From assembly GCA_910589075.1 (NCBI GenBank), contig CAJUSK010000008.1:72441-136440 (forward strand): 64,000 bases of DNA, read 5' to 3'. A model generated the notes under the pieces. That model saw only the letters and a program-made list of their open reading frames with translations, was not told the origin of the DNA and ran no database searches. Shown here in pieces: positions 19,016 through 27,766 of this stretch (position 1 is its first letter; each line of letters starts with the position of its first letter). This DNA comes from an uncultured Lachnospiraceae bacterium (GTDB lineage Bacteria; Bacillota; Clostridia; Lachnospirales; Lachnospiraceae). The position numbers and the translations under genes were made by a program.

Positions 19016-19570
19016 ATGCGGTCAGCGAGAATTTTCCTGGTGGGAATGTATATTCATCTGTTTCTCAGTATTGTTGTTCCAATCGGTATGATTTTGTTGA
19101 AGGACCGGTGCTGGAGCAGCGTTGGCATCGGTTTGTTTCTGGGATACCTTCTGATGATCGGAGCGGTCCATCTGACGGGATGGATCAGTGCGGGAATGGC
19201 TGTATCTGCGTACCGAAGCGGGGAATGGGAAATGCTGATCAAAGGGTGGAAGCTGTTGAAACTATCGTCAATTCCATTTTATATCCTGAATTTTATTTAC
19301 AGTTTACTCGCATGGATTATGCTCATCGGCGCTTCCAGAGGACTGCTGATTTTTCTTGTGCCCATTCCGGTTTTTCTTACCTGTTCCATGATTGTACAAA
19401 GTGGTATTTATGGTATTTGTGTGGTCAGATATCTGCGCCGGACGGCGAAATGCGGCGCTGTCTCAGGAGAGGGCAGGAATCTGTCGGCTGTTCATTATGT
19501 GCTGCAGCTTGTTTCCATACTGGATATTGTGAGCACGATTATGATTGTAAAGAGATATGGAATAAAATGA
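19016..19570 (+). CDS. Hypothetical integral membrane protein
   Basis: 184 residues, strongly hydrophobic with about five membrane spans and a short hydrophilic tail. I recognise no family. The ATG at 19016 follows GGGAGGGATAT, a good ribosome site; the frame is open from 18965. The overlapping frame 18901-19635 is rejected because it has no ribosome site and an incoherent, Cys-rich product. A TTGACA at 18854-18859 upstream may be part of a promoter, but no clear -10 box is at the right distance. The stop codon lies inside a 16-bp palindrome (19567-19582). Confidence 0.65.
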   Translation: MRSARIFLVGMYIHLFLSIVVPIGMILLKDRCWSSVGIGLFLGYLLMIGAVHLTGWISAGMAVSAYRSGEWEMLIKGWKLLKLSSIPFYILNFIYSLLAWIMLIGASRGLLIFLVPIPVFLTCSMIVQSGIYGICVVRYLRRTAKCGAVSGEGRNLSAVHYVLQLVSILDIVSTIMIVKRYGIK

Positions 19571-19582
19571 CATTAATGTCAT
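19567..19582. repeat. 16-bp palindrome ATGACATTAATGTCAT
   Basis: A perfect palindrome that includes the stop codon of the membrane-protein gene. Its core TGACA-N4-TGTCA recurs at 21077-21090 in the pfkA-dnaX gap (TGACACAAATGTCA), with a one-mismatch copy at 21103-21116 across the dnaX start. It might be an operator or a small hairpin. Confidence 0.5.
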
Positions 19583-19636
19583 ATGTTATAAACAACAGAA
19601 TCCACGCTTTGGGAGTCATCTATTGTCATAAATAAA

Positions 19637-19662
19637 AAAACCGGAATAAAAATTCCGGTTTT
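19637..19662. terminator. Terminator of tRNA-Ser, possibly bidirectional
   Basis: AAAACCGGAAT (19637-19647) pairs with ATTCCGGTTTT (19652-19662) around AAAA. On the minus strand the stem is followed by a run of T, directly downstream of the tRNA 3' end. On the plus strand it also follows the membrane-protein gene. Confidence 0.85.
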
Positions 19663-19666
19663 ACAG

Positions 19667-19752
19667 CGGAGACGGAGGGATTCGAACCCTCGTGCCCCGG
19701 AGGGCAAACGCATTTCGAGTGCGCCCCGTTATGACCGCTTCGATACGTCTCC
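19667..19752 (-). tRNA. tRNA-Ser (anticodon CGA)
   Basis: Read on the minus strand, the acceptor stem is GGAGACG / CGTCTCC with discriminator G, and CCA is not encoded. The anticodon loop is CTCGAAA, giving anticodon CGA (codon UCG). A long variable arm (GCCCTCCGGGGC region) marks it as a serine tRNA, and the T arm GAGGGTTCGAATCCCTC is canonical. The length is 86 nt. Confidence 0.95.
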
Positions 19753-19989
19753 ATGATTGGTGCAGTTGCGTTTTCCATTATAACGGTATCCGGTGCCAAA
19801 GTCAAGCAGGCGGGATGATAATCTGCATTTTTATAGCCGCAATATAGATGGGATTCCATGGGTGTCTCCAGGCATAAAAAGGAATAAAAAACCAAAGAAA
19901 AAGTTGAGCATGTATTTAAAATATTATATAATTAGGTGGAAAGAAAATAAGTGCGGTGAACCGCACGGGGAAAAGAAGGAGGTTTCTTG

Positions 19990-21063
19990 ATGAAAAGAAT
20001 AGGGTTGTTGACCAGTGGGGGAGATTGTCAGGCATTGAATGCTGCTATGCGTGGAGTGGTAAAATCCATTCTGCATGGCTCGGATGATGTTGAGATTTAT
20101 GGCTTCTTAGAGGGGTATAAGGGGCTGATTTACGGTAATTATAAAATGCTGTCAAGCTCCGATTTTTCCGGTATTCTGACAAAAGGCGGCACAATCCTGG
20201 GGAGTTCCAGAACACCATTCAAGTTGATGCGTGAACCGGATGAAAATGGCCTTGACAAAGTAGAGGCCATGAAACATAACTATTATAAATTAAATCTTGA
20301 CTGCCTGGTTATACTGGGAGGAAACGGGACGCATAAAACGGCAAACCTGCTCCGTACGGAAGGACTGAATGTGGTAACACTGCCCAAGACCATCGATAAT
20401 GATCTCTGGGGCACGGATATGACATTTGGTTTCCAGAGTGCCGTGAATATTGCGACAGACGCCATAGACTGTATCCATACCACGGCTGCTTCCCATGGGC
20501 GGGTTTTTATTGTAGAGGTTATGGGACATAAGGTAGGATGGCTGACTCTGAACGCAGGTATGGCAGGCGGGGCAGATATTATCCTGATACCTGAGATTCC
20601 CTATGACATTAAGAAAGTGGTTAAGGCGATTGAAACAAGACATAAGAGAGGCAGCAGATTCACGATTCTGGCAGTGGCAGAAGGCGCTATTTCCAAGGAA
20701 GATGCGGCTCTCTCCAAAAAAGAACTGAAAAAGAAACAGGAGAAGCGGGTATATCCCAGCGTGTCCTATCAGGTGGCAGCAGAGATTCAGGAGAGATCGG
20801 GACTGGATGTACGCGTTACGGTTCCGGGGCATACCCAGCGTGGTGGCAGCCCCTGCCCATATGACAGAGTATTTGCAAGCCGTCTCGGTTCAGAGGCAGG
20901 CAAACTGATTATGAAAGGGGAATATGGTTTCATGGTAGGTTATAAGAACCGTGAAATCGTGAAAGTGCCTCTGGAAGATGTGGCCGGAAAGCTGAAATAT
21001 GTTTCTCCGGATGCAACCATCATTAAAGAAGCGAAGATGCTGGGAATCAGTTTCGGTGATTAA
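19990..21063 (+). CDS. pfkA: 6-phosphofructokinase, atypical G/K type
   Basis: A 357-residue phosphofructokinase of glycolysis. LLTSGGDCQALNAAMRGVV forms the N-terminal phosphate loop, and PKTIDND at 132-138 and VEVMGHKVGWL are conserved. At the two phosphoryl-donor positions it has GGNGT (110-114; Gly at the position equivalent to E. coli Gly104) and Lys in PKTIDND (equivalent to residue 124). This combination is associated with atypical ATP-using enzymes, whereas PPi-dependent ones usually have Asp plus Lys. The ATG at 19990 has GGAGG seven bases upstream; a TTG one codon earlier is less likely. It lies just before dnaX. Confidence 0.9.
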   Translation: MKRIGLLTSGGDCQALNAAMRGVVKSILHGSDDVEIYGFLEGYKGLIYGNYKMLSSSDFSGILTKGGTILGSSRTPFKLMREPDENGLDKVEAMKHNYYKLNLDCLVILGGNGTHKTANLLRTEGLNVVTLPKTIDNDLWGTDMTFGFQSAVNIATDAIDCIHTTAASHGRVFIVEVMGHKVGWLTLNAGMAGGADIILIPEIPYDIKKVVKAIETRHKRGSRFTILAVAEGAISKEDAALSKKELKKKQEKRVYPSVSYQVAAEIQERSGLDVRVTVPGHTQRGGSPCPYDRVFASRLGSEAGKLIMKGEYGFMVGYKNREIVKVPLEDVAGKLKYVSPDATIIKEAKMLGISFGD

Positions 21064-21110
21064 AGTCAACAATAAATGACACAAATGTCATTAAACAGGA
21101 GCGGACATAG

Positions 21111-22709
21111 ATGTCATATACGGCGCTTTACAGGAAGTTCCGCCCGAACCGTTTTGAGGATGTAAAGGGACAGGAGCATATTGTAACTACATTAAAGAAT
21201 CAACTGAAAGCGGAAAGGATAGGCCATGCCTATCTTTTCTGCGGAAGCCGGGGAACCGGAAAGACTACCATTGCCAAGATATTTGCCAGGGCGGTGAACT
21301 GTGAGGAACCGCAGGATGGAAATCCCTGTGGGGAGTGTGCAGCCTGCAAAGCAATCAGCGCCGGGGCCAGTATGAATGTGATCGAGATAGACGCAGCTTC
21401 CAATAACGGAGTGGATAATATCCGTGAAATTGTGGATGAAGTCTCTTATTCTCCCGCCCAGGGCAAGTATAAGGTTTATATTATAGACGAAGTGCATATG
21501 CTGTCCATAGGTGCATTTAATGCACTGTTAAAAACGCTGGAGGAACCGCCTTCGTATGTAATATTTATTCTGGCTACCACAGAAGTGCATAAAATTCCCA
21601 TTACGATATTATCACGGTGTCAGAGGTACGACTTTAAACGGATTACCGTGGAAACCATCATGGGACGTATGCAGGAACTGATGGAAACGGAAGGCAGTGA
21701 AGTGGAAGAACGGGCATTGCGCTACATTGCCAGGGCGGCGGATGGTTCCATGCGGGACGCGCTGAGCCTTCTGGATCAATGTATTGCCTTTCATTTTGGA
21801 GACAGGCTGACCTATGAAAAGACATTGGATGTACTGGGGGCGGTGGACACATCTGTATTCAGCAGGATGCTGCGGCTGGTACTGGAAAAAAACATTCTCG
21901 GTGCCATTGGGCTTCTGGAAGAAGTCATTATGCAGGGCAGAGAGTTGTCACAGTTTGTAGCTGATTTTACCTGGTATCTGCGGAACCTGCTTCTTGTGGG
22001 GACTTCGGAAGCCGCAGAGGATGTGATCGATATGTCGTCAGAAGGCTTGCGGAATCTGAAAGAGGAAGCACAGATGGTGGATGCGGTGGTGATTATGCGG
22101 TATATCCGGATTTTTTCCGAAGTTTCCGACCGTATCCGGTATGCTTCCCAAAAGCGTATTTTGCTGGAAACCACAATCATCAAGCTGTGCAGGCCCGAAA
22201 TGGAAAAAGAAAACGACGCGTTATTCGACCGTGTGGCTGCACTGGAGAAACAGCTTGCAGAAGGGGCTTTTCTGAAAGAGCCCGGGGGCAGCTCTGTCAA
22301 AGAAGGGGCGGCTTTGCAGGCGGAGGAAGGGGTGTTAGAGCAGCCGGCCAGAAAGATGGCTTTACTGCCGGAAGCGATTCCCGGGGATATCAGAAAGATT
22401 GTGGAACAGTGGAAGCGTGTGACAGGAAGCGCCTCCATGCCCATGAAACAGTATTTACGGGAAGCAAGGCCTTCACTGGATCAGGATAACAGGTTGCTGC
22501 TTGTGTTTGAAGACGGCCTGGCTTCGGACTATTTTCTCAAGGAGCCGGAAAACAAACAGAAACTCAACGAGCTTTTGGCCACATGTATTGGGAAAGAAGT
22601 GGAAGTTGTTATACAGACCATATCAGATAACAGACTGTTTGAGGAAACCTATGTGGACTTGCAGGCTGTCATTCAAATGGAGATAGAGGACGAAGAAACA
22701 CCCATGTAA
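21111..22709 (+). CDS. dnaX: DNA polymerase III subunit gamma/tau
   Basis: A 532-residue clamp-loader ATPase. Walker A GSRGTGKTT is at about 45-53, the zinc-binding cysteines lie in CEEPQDGNPCGECAACK, the DExx motif is IIDEVHML, and the sensor-1 and arginine-finger region is TILSRCQRYDF. The C-terminal third is a shorter, variable tau-like domain. AGGAGCGG precedes the ATG. dnaX is followed by ybaB and recR in the widespread Firmicutes order. Confidence 0.95.
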   Translation: MSYTALYRKFRPNRFEDVKGQEHIVTTLKNQLKAERIGHAYLFCGSRGTGKTTIAKIFARAVNCEEPQDGNPCGECAACKAISAGASMNVIEIDAASNNGVDNIREIVDEVSYSPAQGKYKVYIIDEVHMLSIGAFNALLKTLEEPPSYVIFILATTEVHKIPITILSRCQRYDFKRITVETIMGRMQELMETEGSEVEERALRYIARAADGSMRDALSLLDQCIAFHFGDRLTYEKTLDVLGAVDTSVFSRMLRLVLEKNILGAIGLLEEVIMQGRELSQFVADFTWYLRNLLLVGTSEAAEDVIDMSSEGLRNLKEEAQMVDAVVIMRYIRIFSEVSDRIRYASQKRILLETTIIKLCRPEMEKENDALFDRVAALEKQLAEGAFLKEPGGSSVKEGAALQAEEGVLEQPARKMALLPEAIPGDIRKIVEQWKRVTGSASMPMKQYLREARPSLDQDNRLLLVFEDGLASDYFLKEPENKQKLNELLATCIGKEVEVVIQTISDNRLFEETYVDLQAVIQMEIEDEETPM

Positions 22710-22740
22710 GGCAACAGAATAGAGTTTGGAGGAAAAAGAA

Positions 22741-23094
22741 ATGGCAAAACGCGGAGGATTTCCGGGTGGAGGTATGCCGGGCAATATGGCAAATCTGATG
22801 AAGCAGGCGCAGCGGATGCAGCGTCAGATGGAAGAGAATCAGAAAGAACTGGAAACAAAGGAGTTTACGGCAAAGTCCGGCGGCGGAGCGGTGGAAGTGA
22901 CCGTGACCGGTAAAAAAGAAGTGACAAAGGTGAAACTGTCTCAGGAAGTTGTGGATCCGGAAGACGTGGAAATGCTGGAGGACCTTGTGACGGCGGCTGT
23001 AAATGAAGCGCTTCGTCTGGCAGATGAGGCCAATACAGAGATGATGGGTAAAATGACAGGCGGATTGGGCCTGGGCGGAGGTATGCCGTTTTAA
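22741..23094 (+). CDS. YbaB/EbfC nucleoid-associated protein
   Basis: A 117-residue DNA-binding protein of the YbaB/EbfC family, a small dimer that binds DNA and is co-inherited with recR. MANLMKQAQRMQRQMEENQK is the family's N-terminal helix, and SGGGAVEVTVTGKKEV follows. Both ends are rich in Gly and Met. The ATG at 22741 has GGAGGAAAAAGAA upstream; the in-frame TTG at 22726 precedes the ribosome site and is rejected. Its stop overlaps the recR start by one base. Confidence 0.93.
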   Translation: MAKRGGFPGGGMPGNMANLMKQAQRMQRQMEENQKELETKEFTAKSGGGAVEVTVTGKKEVTKVKLSQEVVDPEDVEMLEDLVTAAVNEALRLADEANTEMMGKMTGGLGLGGGMPF

Positions 23095-23690
23095 TGGAGT
23101 TATACAGCGGATATATGAACCGATTAATAGAAGAACTTTCAGGACTGCCGGGAATTGGGAGCAAATCGGCGCAGCGGATGGCGTTTTACCTGATGAATCT
23201 TCCACAGGAGCGGGTGGCGCGGTTTGCCTCCGCTGTCCTGGAGGCCAGACAAAATGTGCGTCACTGTAAACAATGCTGCACACTGACTGATCAGGAACTG
23301 TGTCCTGTATGTGCAAACGCCAGGCGGGACGGAAAAACCATTATGGTAGTGGAGAATTCCCGCGACCTGGCTGCTTATGAAAAGACAGGAAAATATGAAG
23401 GCGTGTATCATGTGCTCCATGGCGCCATTTCCCCTATGCTGGGAATCGGACCTGGAGATATTAAACTCAAGGAACTGATGGCACGGCTCCAGGGGGATGT
23501 GGGTGAAGTGATTATCGCCACCAATTCCAGCCTGGAGGGAGAGACAACCGCTATGTACATCAGTAAGCTGATCAAACCCACCGGTGTTAAGGTAACTCGA
23601 ATTGCCAGCGGCGTTCCGGTTGGCGGCGACCTGGAGTATATTGATGAAGTAACGCTGCTTCGGGCGCTGGAAGGGCGTACCGAACTGTAG
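23094..23690 (+). CDS. recR: Recombination mediator RecR
   Basis: 198 residues. An N-terminal helix-hairpin-helix (LPGIGSKSAQRMAFYLM) is followed by a C4 zinc motif (CKQCCTLTDQELCPVC) and a Toprim domain (MVVENSRDLAAYEKTGKYEG). RecR works with RecO and RecF to load RecA on gapped DNA. The start overlaps ybaB (TAATG), so translation is coupled. The length is normal for the family. Confidence 0.95.
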   Translation: MELYSGYMNRLIEELSGLPGIGSKSAQRMAFYLMNLPQERVARFASAVLEARQNVRHCKQCCTLTDQELCPVCANARRDGKTIMVVENSRDLAAYEKTGKYEGVYHVLHGAISPMLGIGPGDIKLKELMARLQGDVGEVIIATNSSLEGETTAMYISKLIKPTGVKVTRIASGVPVGGDLEYIDEVTLLRALEGRTEL

Positions 23691-23703
23691 GAAAGGGAAA
23701 AGA

Positions 23704-24738
23704 ATGAAGAAAAGAGTATTTGGAACAACAAAAGACGGAAAAGAAGTTTTTCTGTACACGCTGGAAAATAAAAACGGCATGAAAGCGGAAGTTACAGATT
23801 TTGGCGCTATTCTTGTCAATCTGTTTGTACCCGATAAAAACGGGACTTTGCAGGATGTAACTCTTGGCTATGACCAGGTGGCGGATTATGAGGCCAACGG
23901 CAGTTTCTTCGGCGCAACCATCGCTCCCAACGCAAACAGAATTGCAGGCGCGTCGTTTGTAATTGACGGTGTTACATATCAGCTGGATGTAAATGACGGC
24001 CCCAACAATCTGCACAGCCATTTTGATATTGGCGGACATAAAAGAGTCTGGGAAGCGGAACCGGGTGAAGGAAGTATTCGGTTTACCGTGAAGTTACCAG
24101 ATGGAGAAATGGGCTTCCCCGGCAATAAAGTATGTTCCATAACCTATACCTTGACGGATGATAATGCGCTGCGTCTGGATTATCATGCATCAACCGATAA
24201 AAAGACGATTCTCAACCTTACCAATCATGCATATTTCAATCTTGCGGGACATGATAAAGGACTGATTACAGACCATGTTCTGATGCTGCATGCCGGCCAC
24301 TATACACCTGTTGTTGCAGGGGCGATTCCCACAGGGGAGATTGCGCCGGTAGCAGGCACACCCCTTGATTTTACGAAGGAAAAACGGATTGGGGATGAAA
24401 TTGAGGCTGATTTTGAACAGCTGAAACTTGTCAGCGGTTATGACCATAATTATGTGATTGATAACTGGAATGGTGAATTACAGCTGGCGGCCAGAATTTC
24501 GGAAAAAACCACCGGCAGGACTATGGAAGTGTATACTGATTTACCTGGTATTCAGTTTTATGCCGGAAACTGTATTGCGGAAACTACGGGGAAGGGCAAA
24601 ACTGTCTATGGAAAGCGTGACGGTTTCTGTCTTGAAACCGATTATTTCCCCAATGCGGTAAACGAAGCAGCATTTCCCTCACCGGTTTACGGGCCTGAAA
24701 AAGATTACACATCCGTTACCATCTATAAATTTATATAA
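23704..24738 (+). CDS. galM: Aldose 1-epimerase (galactose mutarotase)
   Basis: 344 residues that interconvert alpha and beta anomers of galactose or glucose, the first step of the Leloir pathway. GGATIAPNANRIA-type residues are seen as FGATIAPNANRIAGASF, the catalytic His region as NLTNHAYFNLAG, and the catalytic Glu region near DLPGIQFYAGNCI and FCLETDYFPNA. GGAAAGGGAAAAGA precedes the ATG. It lies 13 bp after recR and ends before a clear terminator. It belongs functionally with galK and galT 13 kb away. Confidence 0.92.
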   Translation: MKKRVFGTTKDGKEVFLYTLENKNGMKAEVTDFGAILVNLFVPDKNGTLQDVTLGYDQVADYEANGSFFGATIAPNANRIAGASFVIDGVTYQLDVNDGPNNLHSHFDIGGHKRVWEAEPGEGSIRFTVKLPDGEMGFPGNKVCSITYTLTDDNALRLDYHASTDKKTILNLTNHAYFNLAGHDKGLITDHVLMLHAGHYTPVVAGAIPTGEIAPVAGTPLDFTKEKRIGDEIEADFEQLKLVSGYDHNYVIDNWNGELQLAARISEKTTGRTMEVYTDLPGIQFYAGNCIAETTGKGKTVYGKRDGFCLETDYFPNAVNEAAFPSPVYGPEKDYTSVTIYKFI

Positions 24739-24752
24739 ATGTGTTATCACAG

Positions 24753-24779
24753 AGTGCCATCCTCAGGGTGGCACTTTTT
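24753..24779 (+). terminator. Intrinsic terminator after galM
   Basis: AGTGCCATCC pairs with GGGTGGCACT (one G-U pair) around a 3-base loop, and TTTTT follows. It closes the dnaX-ybaB-recR-galM group. Confidence 0.88.
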
Positions 24780-24887
24780 GTCGTATAAAAACAGAATGAC
24801 ACTGACAAAATACGAGGGGCATTTCTGCCTGTCCGGCGTATAATAAAAGAAAGACAAGCATATGTTTTCCGGGCAGGGAGGGATACT

Positions 24888-25601
24888 ATGGAAAAACGAA
24901 TACCCAAAAGTGTCTGTCTGGTGGGGCAGACAGAAGAAAAAAGAAAAATTTTTATTGAAGAATATGTAATTGCTTTTTTGCAGAATATGATGAAAAAAAA
25001 CAACGGGCCATACATCATTGTATTTTTTGGAGACGGATTTGAAAAGAAGGGCGTGAAACATTATTTTATCAAAGGCGCCGCCTCGCACAGAGGCGCCGGG
25101 GATAGCCTGAAAAAGATGGACGAATTTTATTTCCAGACAATTGGCAGACAGTATTTTATGGGTTTAAAGGGAATCGGCTGGTATTGTATGGAAGAGGGAG
25201 AAAAAGACGTTCTGGAGATTTTACAAAAGATGCGGGAACAGGATTTCGGCAGTTGCAAAGGATATTATTTATTTTTCGAAAAAAATGAAGGTATGGAAGA
25301 GTATATGCTGCACAGGCGCCACATGGATGAAAACGATATACATGTGATACCGGGTGTGGAAAAGAAACGGGGACTGAAAAAACAGGATGTGTTTCCAGTC
25401 AGGAAAAAATCAGATCCGGGGCGACCCGCGCCTATGATGGCTGTACAGGTATTGAATATGGTCAGTCTGTGCATTTTGATTATCTGTTGCATTATTGCAG
25501 TTACCACATTGAATCAATATGATAAAATGAAACAGTTGGAGGAAACGGTAACCTGTCTTGAAATCAGCATGGAAGAACAAAAAAATTTACCGGAAGAATG
25601 A
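24888..25601 (+). CDS. Hypothetical protein with a C-terminal membrane helix
   Basis: 237 residues, not recognised. The first 170 residues are soluble, begin MEKRIPKSVCLVGQTEEK, and have an alpha/beta look (YIIVFFGDGF). One membrane helix lies at about 190-212 (LNMVSLCILIICCIIAVTTL), followed by a short coiled-coil-like tail. This predicts a tail-anchored protein with the large domain in the cytoplasm. GGGAGGGATACT precedes the ATG. It lies upstream of a DUF5711-like gene and a CvpA gene. No function is proposed. Confidence 0.7.
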   Translation: MEKRIPKSVCLVGQTEEKRKIFIEEYVIAFLQNMMKKNNGPYIIVFFGDGFEKKGVKHYFIKGAASHRGAGDSLKKMDEFYFQTIGRQYFMGLKGIGWYCMEEGEKDVLEILQKMREQDFGSCKGYYLFFEKNEGMEEYMLHRRHMDENDIHVIPGVEKKRGLKKQDVFPVRKKSDPGRPAPMMAVQVLNMVSLCILIICCIIAVTTLNQYDKMKQLEETVTCLEISMEEQKNLPEE

Positions 25602-25614
25602 AATGTGATATACT
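25586..25614 (+). promoter_or_regulatory. Promoter of the DUF5711-like gene
   Basis: TTTACC (25586-25591), a 17-bp spacer, and TATACT (25609-25614) with an extended -10 TGA before it. It overlaps the 3' end of the upstream gene. Confidence 0.55.
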
Positions 25615-25664
25615 GGTGAAACGCACATCGGTGTGTAACCACGTCCGAATGTAAGGAGCACCAC

Positions 25665-26858
25665 ATGATACATATAAAAGACCTTCTAAAAAGAAAAGAG
25701 AAAAATACAGAGGAAAGCCTGGGCAGGAAGATTCTCCGGCACAGGCTGACCATTCTGTATCGCAGCGTTCTGGTTGTGGGAGTAATTGCAGCCGCGGCGA
25801 TTGTCGTTGTTATTCAGATGAAAAACAGAGTATTCGGAGAATATCAGGTCATTTCCTCTGTGCCCAGGGAGAGTATTTCCAATGCAACCATCAGGGCATT
25901 GGGAGAAAATATTCTGATTTACAGCAGTGATGGAGCAAGTTGTATCAATCGCAAAGGAGAAACGCTCTGGAACCAGACTTTTGAGATACAGGATCCCATA
26001 ATTGCCATCTGTCAGAATATTGCTGCAATCGGAAACTATAATGGCAGAACCATTTATCTGATGAATACCGAAAAAACCATCGGAGAAATTGATACGAAAA
26101 TGCCGATCCGTAATTTTGCCGTCTCCGCAGGCGGAATTGTGGCGGCAGTGCTGGATGACACGGCGGATATTACATGGATTTATCTGTTTGATTCGTCCGG
26201 AAATACATTGGCATATTTTAAAACCACAATGAAAGACAGCGGGTATCCGGTAGGCATTACCATTTCTGATAACGGCTATCTGGTCAGTGTGTCATATCTT
26301 TACATGGACAATGGAATGATGCGTTCCAGTGTGGCTTTTTACAATTTTGGACCGGTGGGGCAGAATGAGATTGATAATTTTGTAAGCAGTTATGATTATA
26401 CAGATACAATCGTTCCGTTTGTCAAATTTTTAAACAATGAAAAGGCGGTTGCTGTGGCAGATAACAGGCTTGTATTTTATGAGGGGAATCAGAAGCCTGT
26501 AAGTATTGCCGATGTTTTGCTGGATGGGCGGATTGAAGGCGTTTATTATGGAAGCGGATATGTGGCGCTTGTCTATAATGACGTAACCGGAAATGCCCTG
26601 TATAAAGCTGATATTTACAACGACAGTGGAAAACTGGAAGATACGCTGATGTTGAACCTCCAGTTTTCAGATATTCTGTTTCACAAAGATAAAGTAATTG
26701 TATATAATGAACAGGAATGCCTTGTGCATACAATCGGTGGTATGGATAATTTCAACGGTAAATTTAACAAGCAGGCTCTGACCCTGATACCGGCGGCCGC
26801 TTCCTATGAATATGTGATTGTAACGCCTGATTCGATTGATACGATTGAGTTGAAATAA
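25665..26858 (+). CDS. Membrane-anchored DUF5711-like beta-propeller protein
   Basis: 397 residues. A short basic cytoplasmic N-terminus is followed by one membrane helix at about 35-52 (VLVVGVIAAAAIVVVIQ) and a large external domain of repeated beta units (for example NILIYSSDGASCINRKGETL and YIFD/YLFDSSGNTLAYFKT). This matches what I recall as DUF5711, found in Clostridia with unknown function. TAAGGAGCACCAC precedes the ATG. The CvpA gene follows after 36 bp. Confidence 0.75.
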   Translation: MIHIKDLLKRKEKNTEESLGRKILRHRLTILYRSVLVVGVIAAAAIVVVIQMKNRVFGEYQVISSVPRESISNATIRALGENILIYSSDGASCINRKGETLWNQTFEIQDPIIAICQNIAAIGNYNGRTIYLMNTEKTIGEIDTKMPIRNFAVSAGGIVAAVLDDTADITWIYLFDSSGNTLAYFKTTMKDSGYPVGITISDNGYLVSVSYLYMDNGMMRSSVAFYNFGPVGQNEIDNFVSSYDYTDTIVPFVKFLNNEKAVAVADNRLVFYEGNQKPVSIADVLLDGRIEGVYYGSGYVALVYNDVTGNALYKADIYNDSGKLEDTLMLNLQFSDILFHKDKVIVYNEQECLVHTIGGMDNFNGKFNKQALTLIPAAASYEYVIVTPDSIDTIELK

Positions 26859-26894
26859 ATGCTGCCGAAAAAACTGCGAAAGGATACATAGGAT

Positions 26895-27398
26895 ATGAAT
26901 ATCGTTTTTTTTGTTGTTCTGCTGCTTCTGATTGGCGGAGGCGCAAAAGGATATAAACGGGGAATGGTTGAAGAAGTGAATACGGTGTTGGCCCTGGTGC
27001 TTGCGCTGGCGGCAATCGCCATGTTCGTTGTAGCGGCCCAGGGCTATATGGAACATGAGACGTTGCGGACAATTTTGGGAATTGTCTGCATGACAGTGGC
27101 AATTCTGGTGTATAAAATTGCGGATTTTATTTTGTCCTCTCTTAAACTGATTTCTTCTGTACCTGTGCTGCGCGGTGTAAACAAGCTGCTGGGGTTCGGT
27201 GTGGGTGTATTGGAGTCCGTGCTTTTGATATGGGCTATCTTTATTGTAATTGTAGCGTTTGAATTTGGGGGAATCAGTAATTATATACTGACACAAATGA
27301 GAGAAAATGCACTGCTTACCTGGCTGTTTAAAAATAATTACCTGGCAGATATGATGGCCGGCTGGCTGCCGGTGATTTCGGAAGTGTTATCGCGGTAA
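26895..27398 (+). CDS. CvpA-family membrane protein
   Basis: 167 residues with four membrane helices. The N-terminal GGGAKGYKRGMVEEVNTVLA resembles the CvpA/colicin V production family (a helix, then G-x-x-x-G and a basic turn). The role of the family is unclear; in bacteria it is linked to envelope processes. It is probably co-transcribed with the DUF5711-like gene. The ribosome site is GGATACATAGGAT just before the ATG. Confidence 0.75.
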   Translation: MNIVFFVVLLLLIGGGAKGYKRGMVEEVNTVLALVLALAAIAMFVVAAQGYMEHETLRTILGIVCMTVAILVYKIADFILSSLKLISSVPVLRGVNKLLGFGVGVLESVLLIWAIFIVIVAFEFGGISNYILTQMRENALLTWLFKNNYLADMMAGWLPVISEVLSR

Positions 27399-27766
27399 AG
27401 AGATGGGGCGGGTCTGGCCTGGAGGGCAATGGTTTATCCGGCTCCGGGCGCCATATTTTTGTTCTGGTTCCCGGAGAATTTGCTCCTGGGGGGGGGAAAG
27501 AGGCTGTTGCCCTGTATACTTATCTCAGGAGACGGAAACCGGTTGCCACATAGTGTCTTTCTATGCATAAGAGTTTCTTTGCATATCTTCTGTGCATTAA
27601 GATGTATTTTATCCTTGTAACGATAGAAGGAGTATGCTATACTGATCTACAACAACACATCTGTCGCTATACGACAAATTCTTACAATATTCTCAAAACC
27701 AGATGGTTTCTTATTCCGTATCAGGAAGCTATTCACATCAGTTAATTGCATATCAGGGAGGTCATT
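27399..27766 (+). other. Gene-free stretch with one promoter
   Basis: 368 bases with no convincing gene. A 63-codon open frame (27429-27620) has no ribosome site and an incoherent product. A weak 7-bp stem (CTCCGGG 27442-27448 with CCCGGAG 27470-27476) and a nine-G run near 27489 are present. The only likely functional site is the promoter at 27615-27643. Confidence 0.6.
27615..27643 (+). promoter_or_regulatory. Promoter of the Rpn-type gene
   Basis: TTGTAA (27615-27620), a 17-bp spacer, and TATACT (27638-27643). The predicted leader is about 115 bases long. Confidence 0.6.

Noticed and set aside
18901..19635. A 244-codon frame overlapping the membrane-protein gene
   Set aside because: No ribosome site, Cys-rich nonsense-like product. 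The overlapping frame has a coherent membrane protein with a good start.
27429..27620. 63-codon ORF in the gap before the Rpn-type gene
   Set aside because: No ribosome site, no recognisable motif, and it includes a nine-G run.
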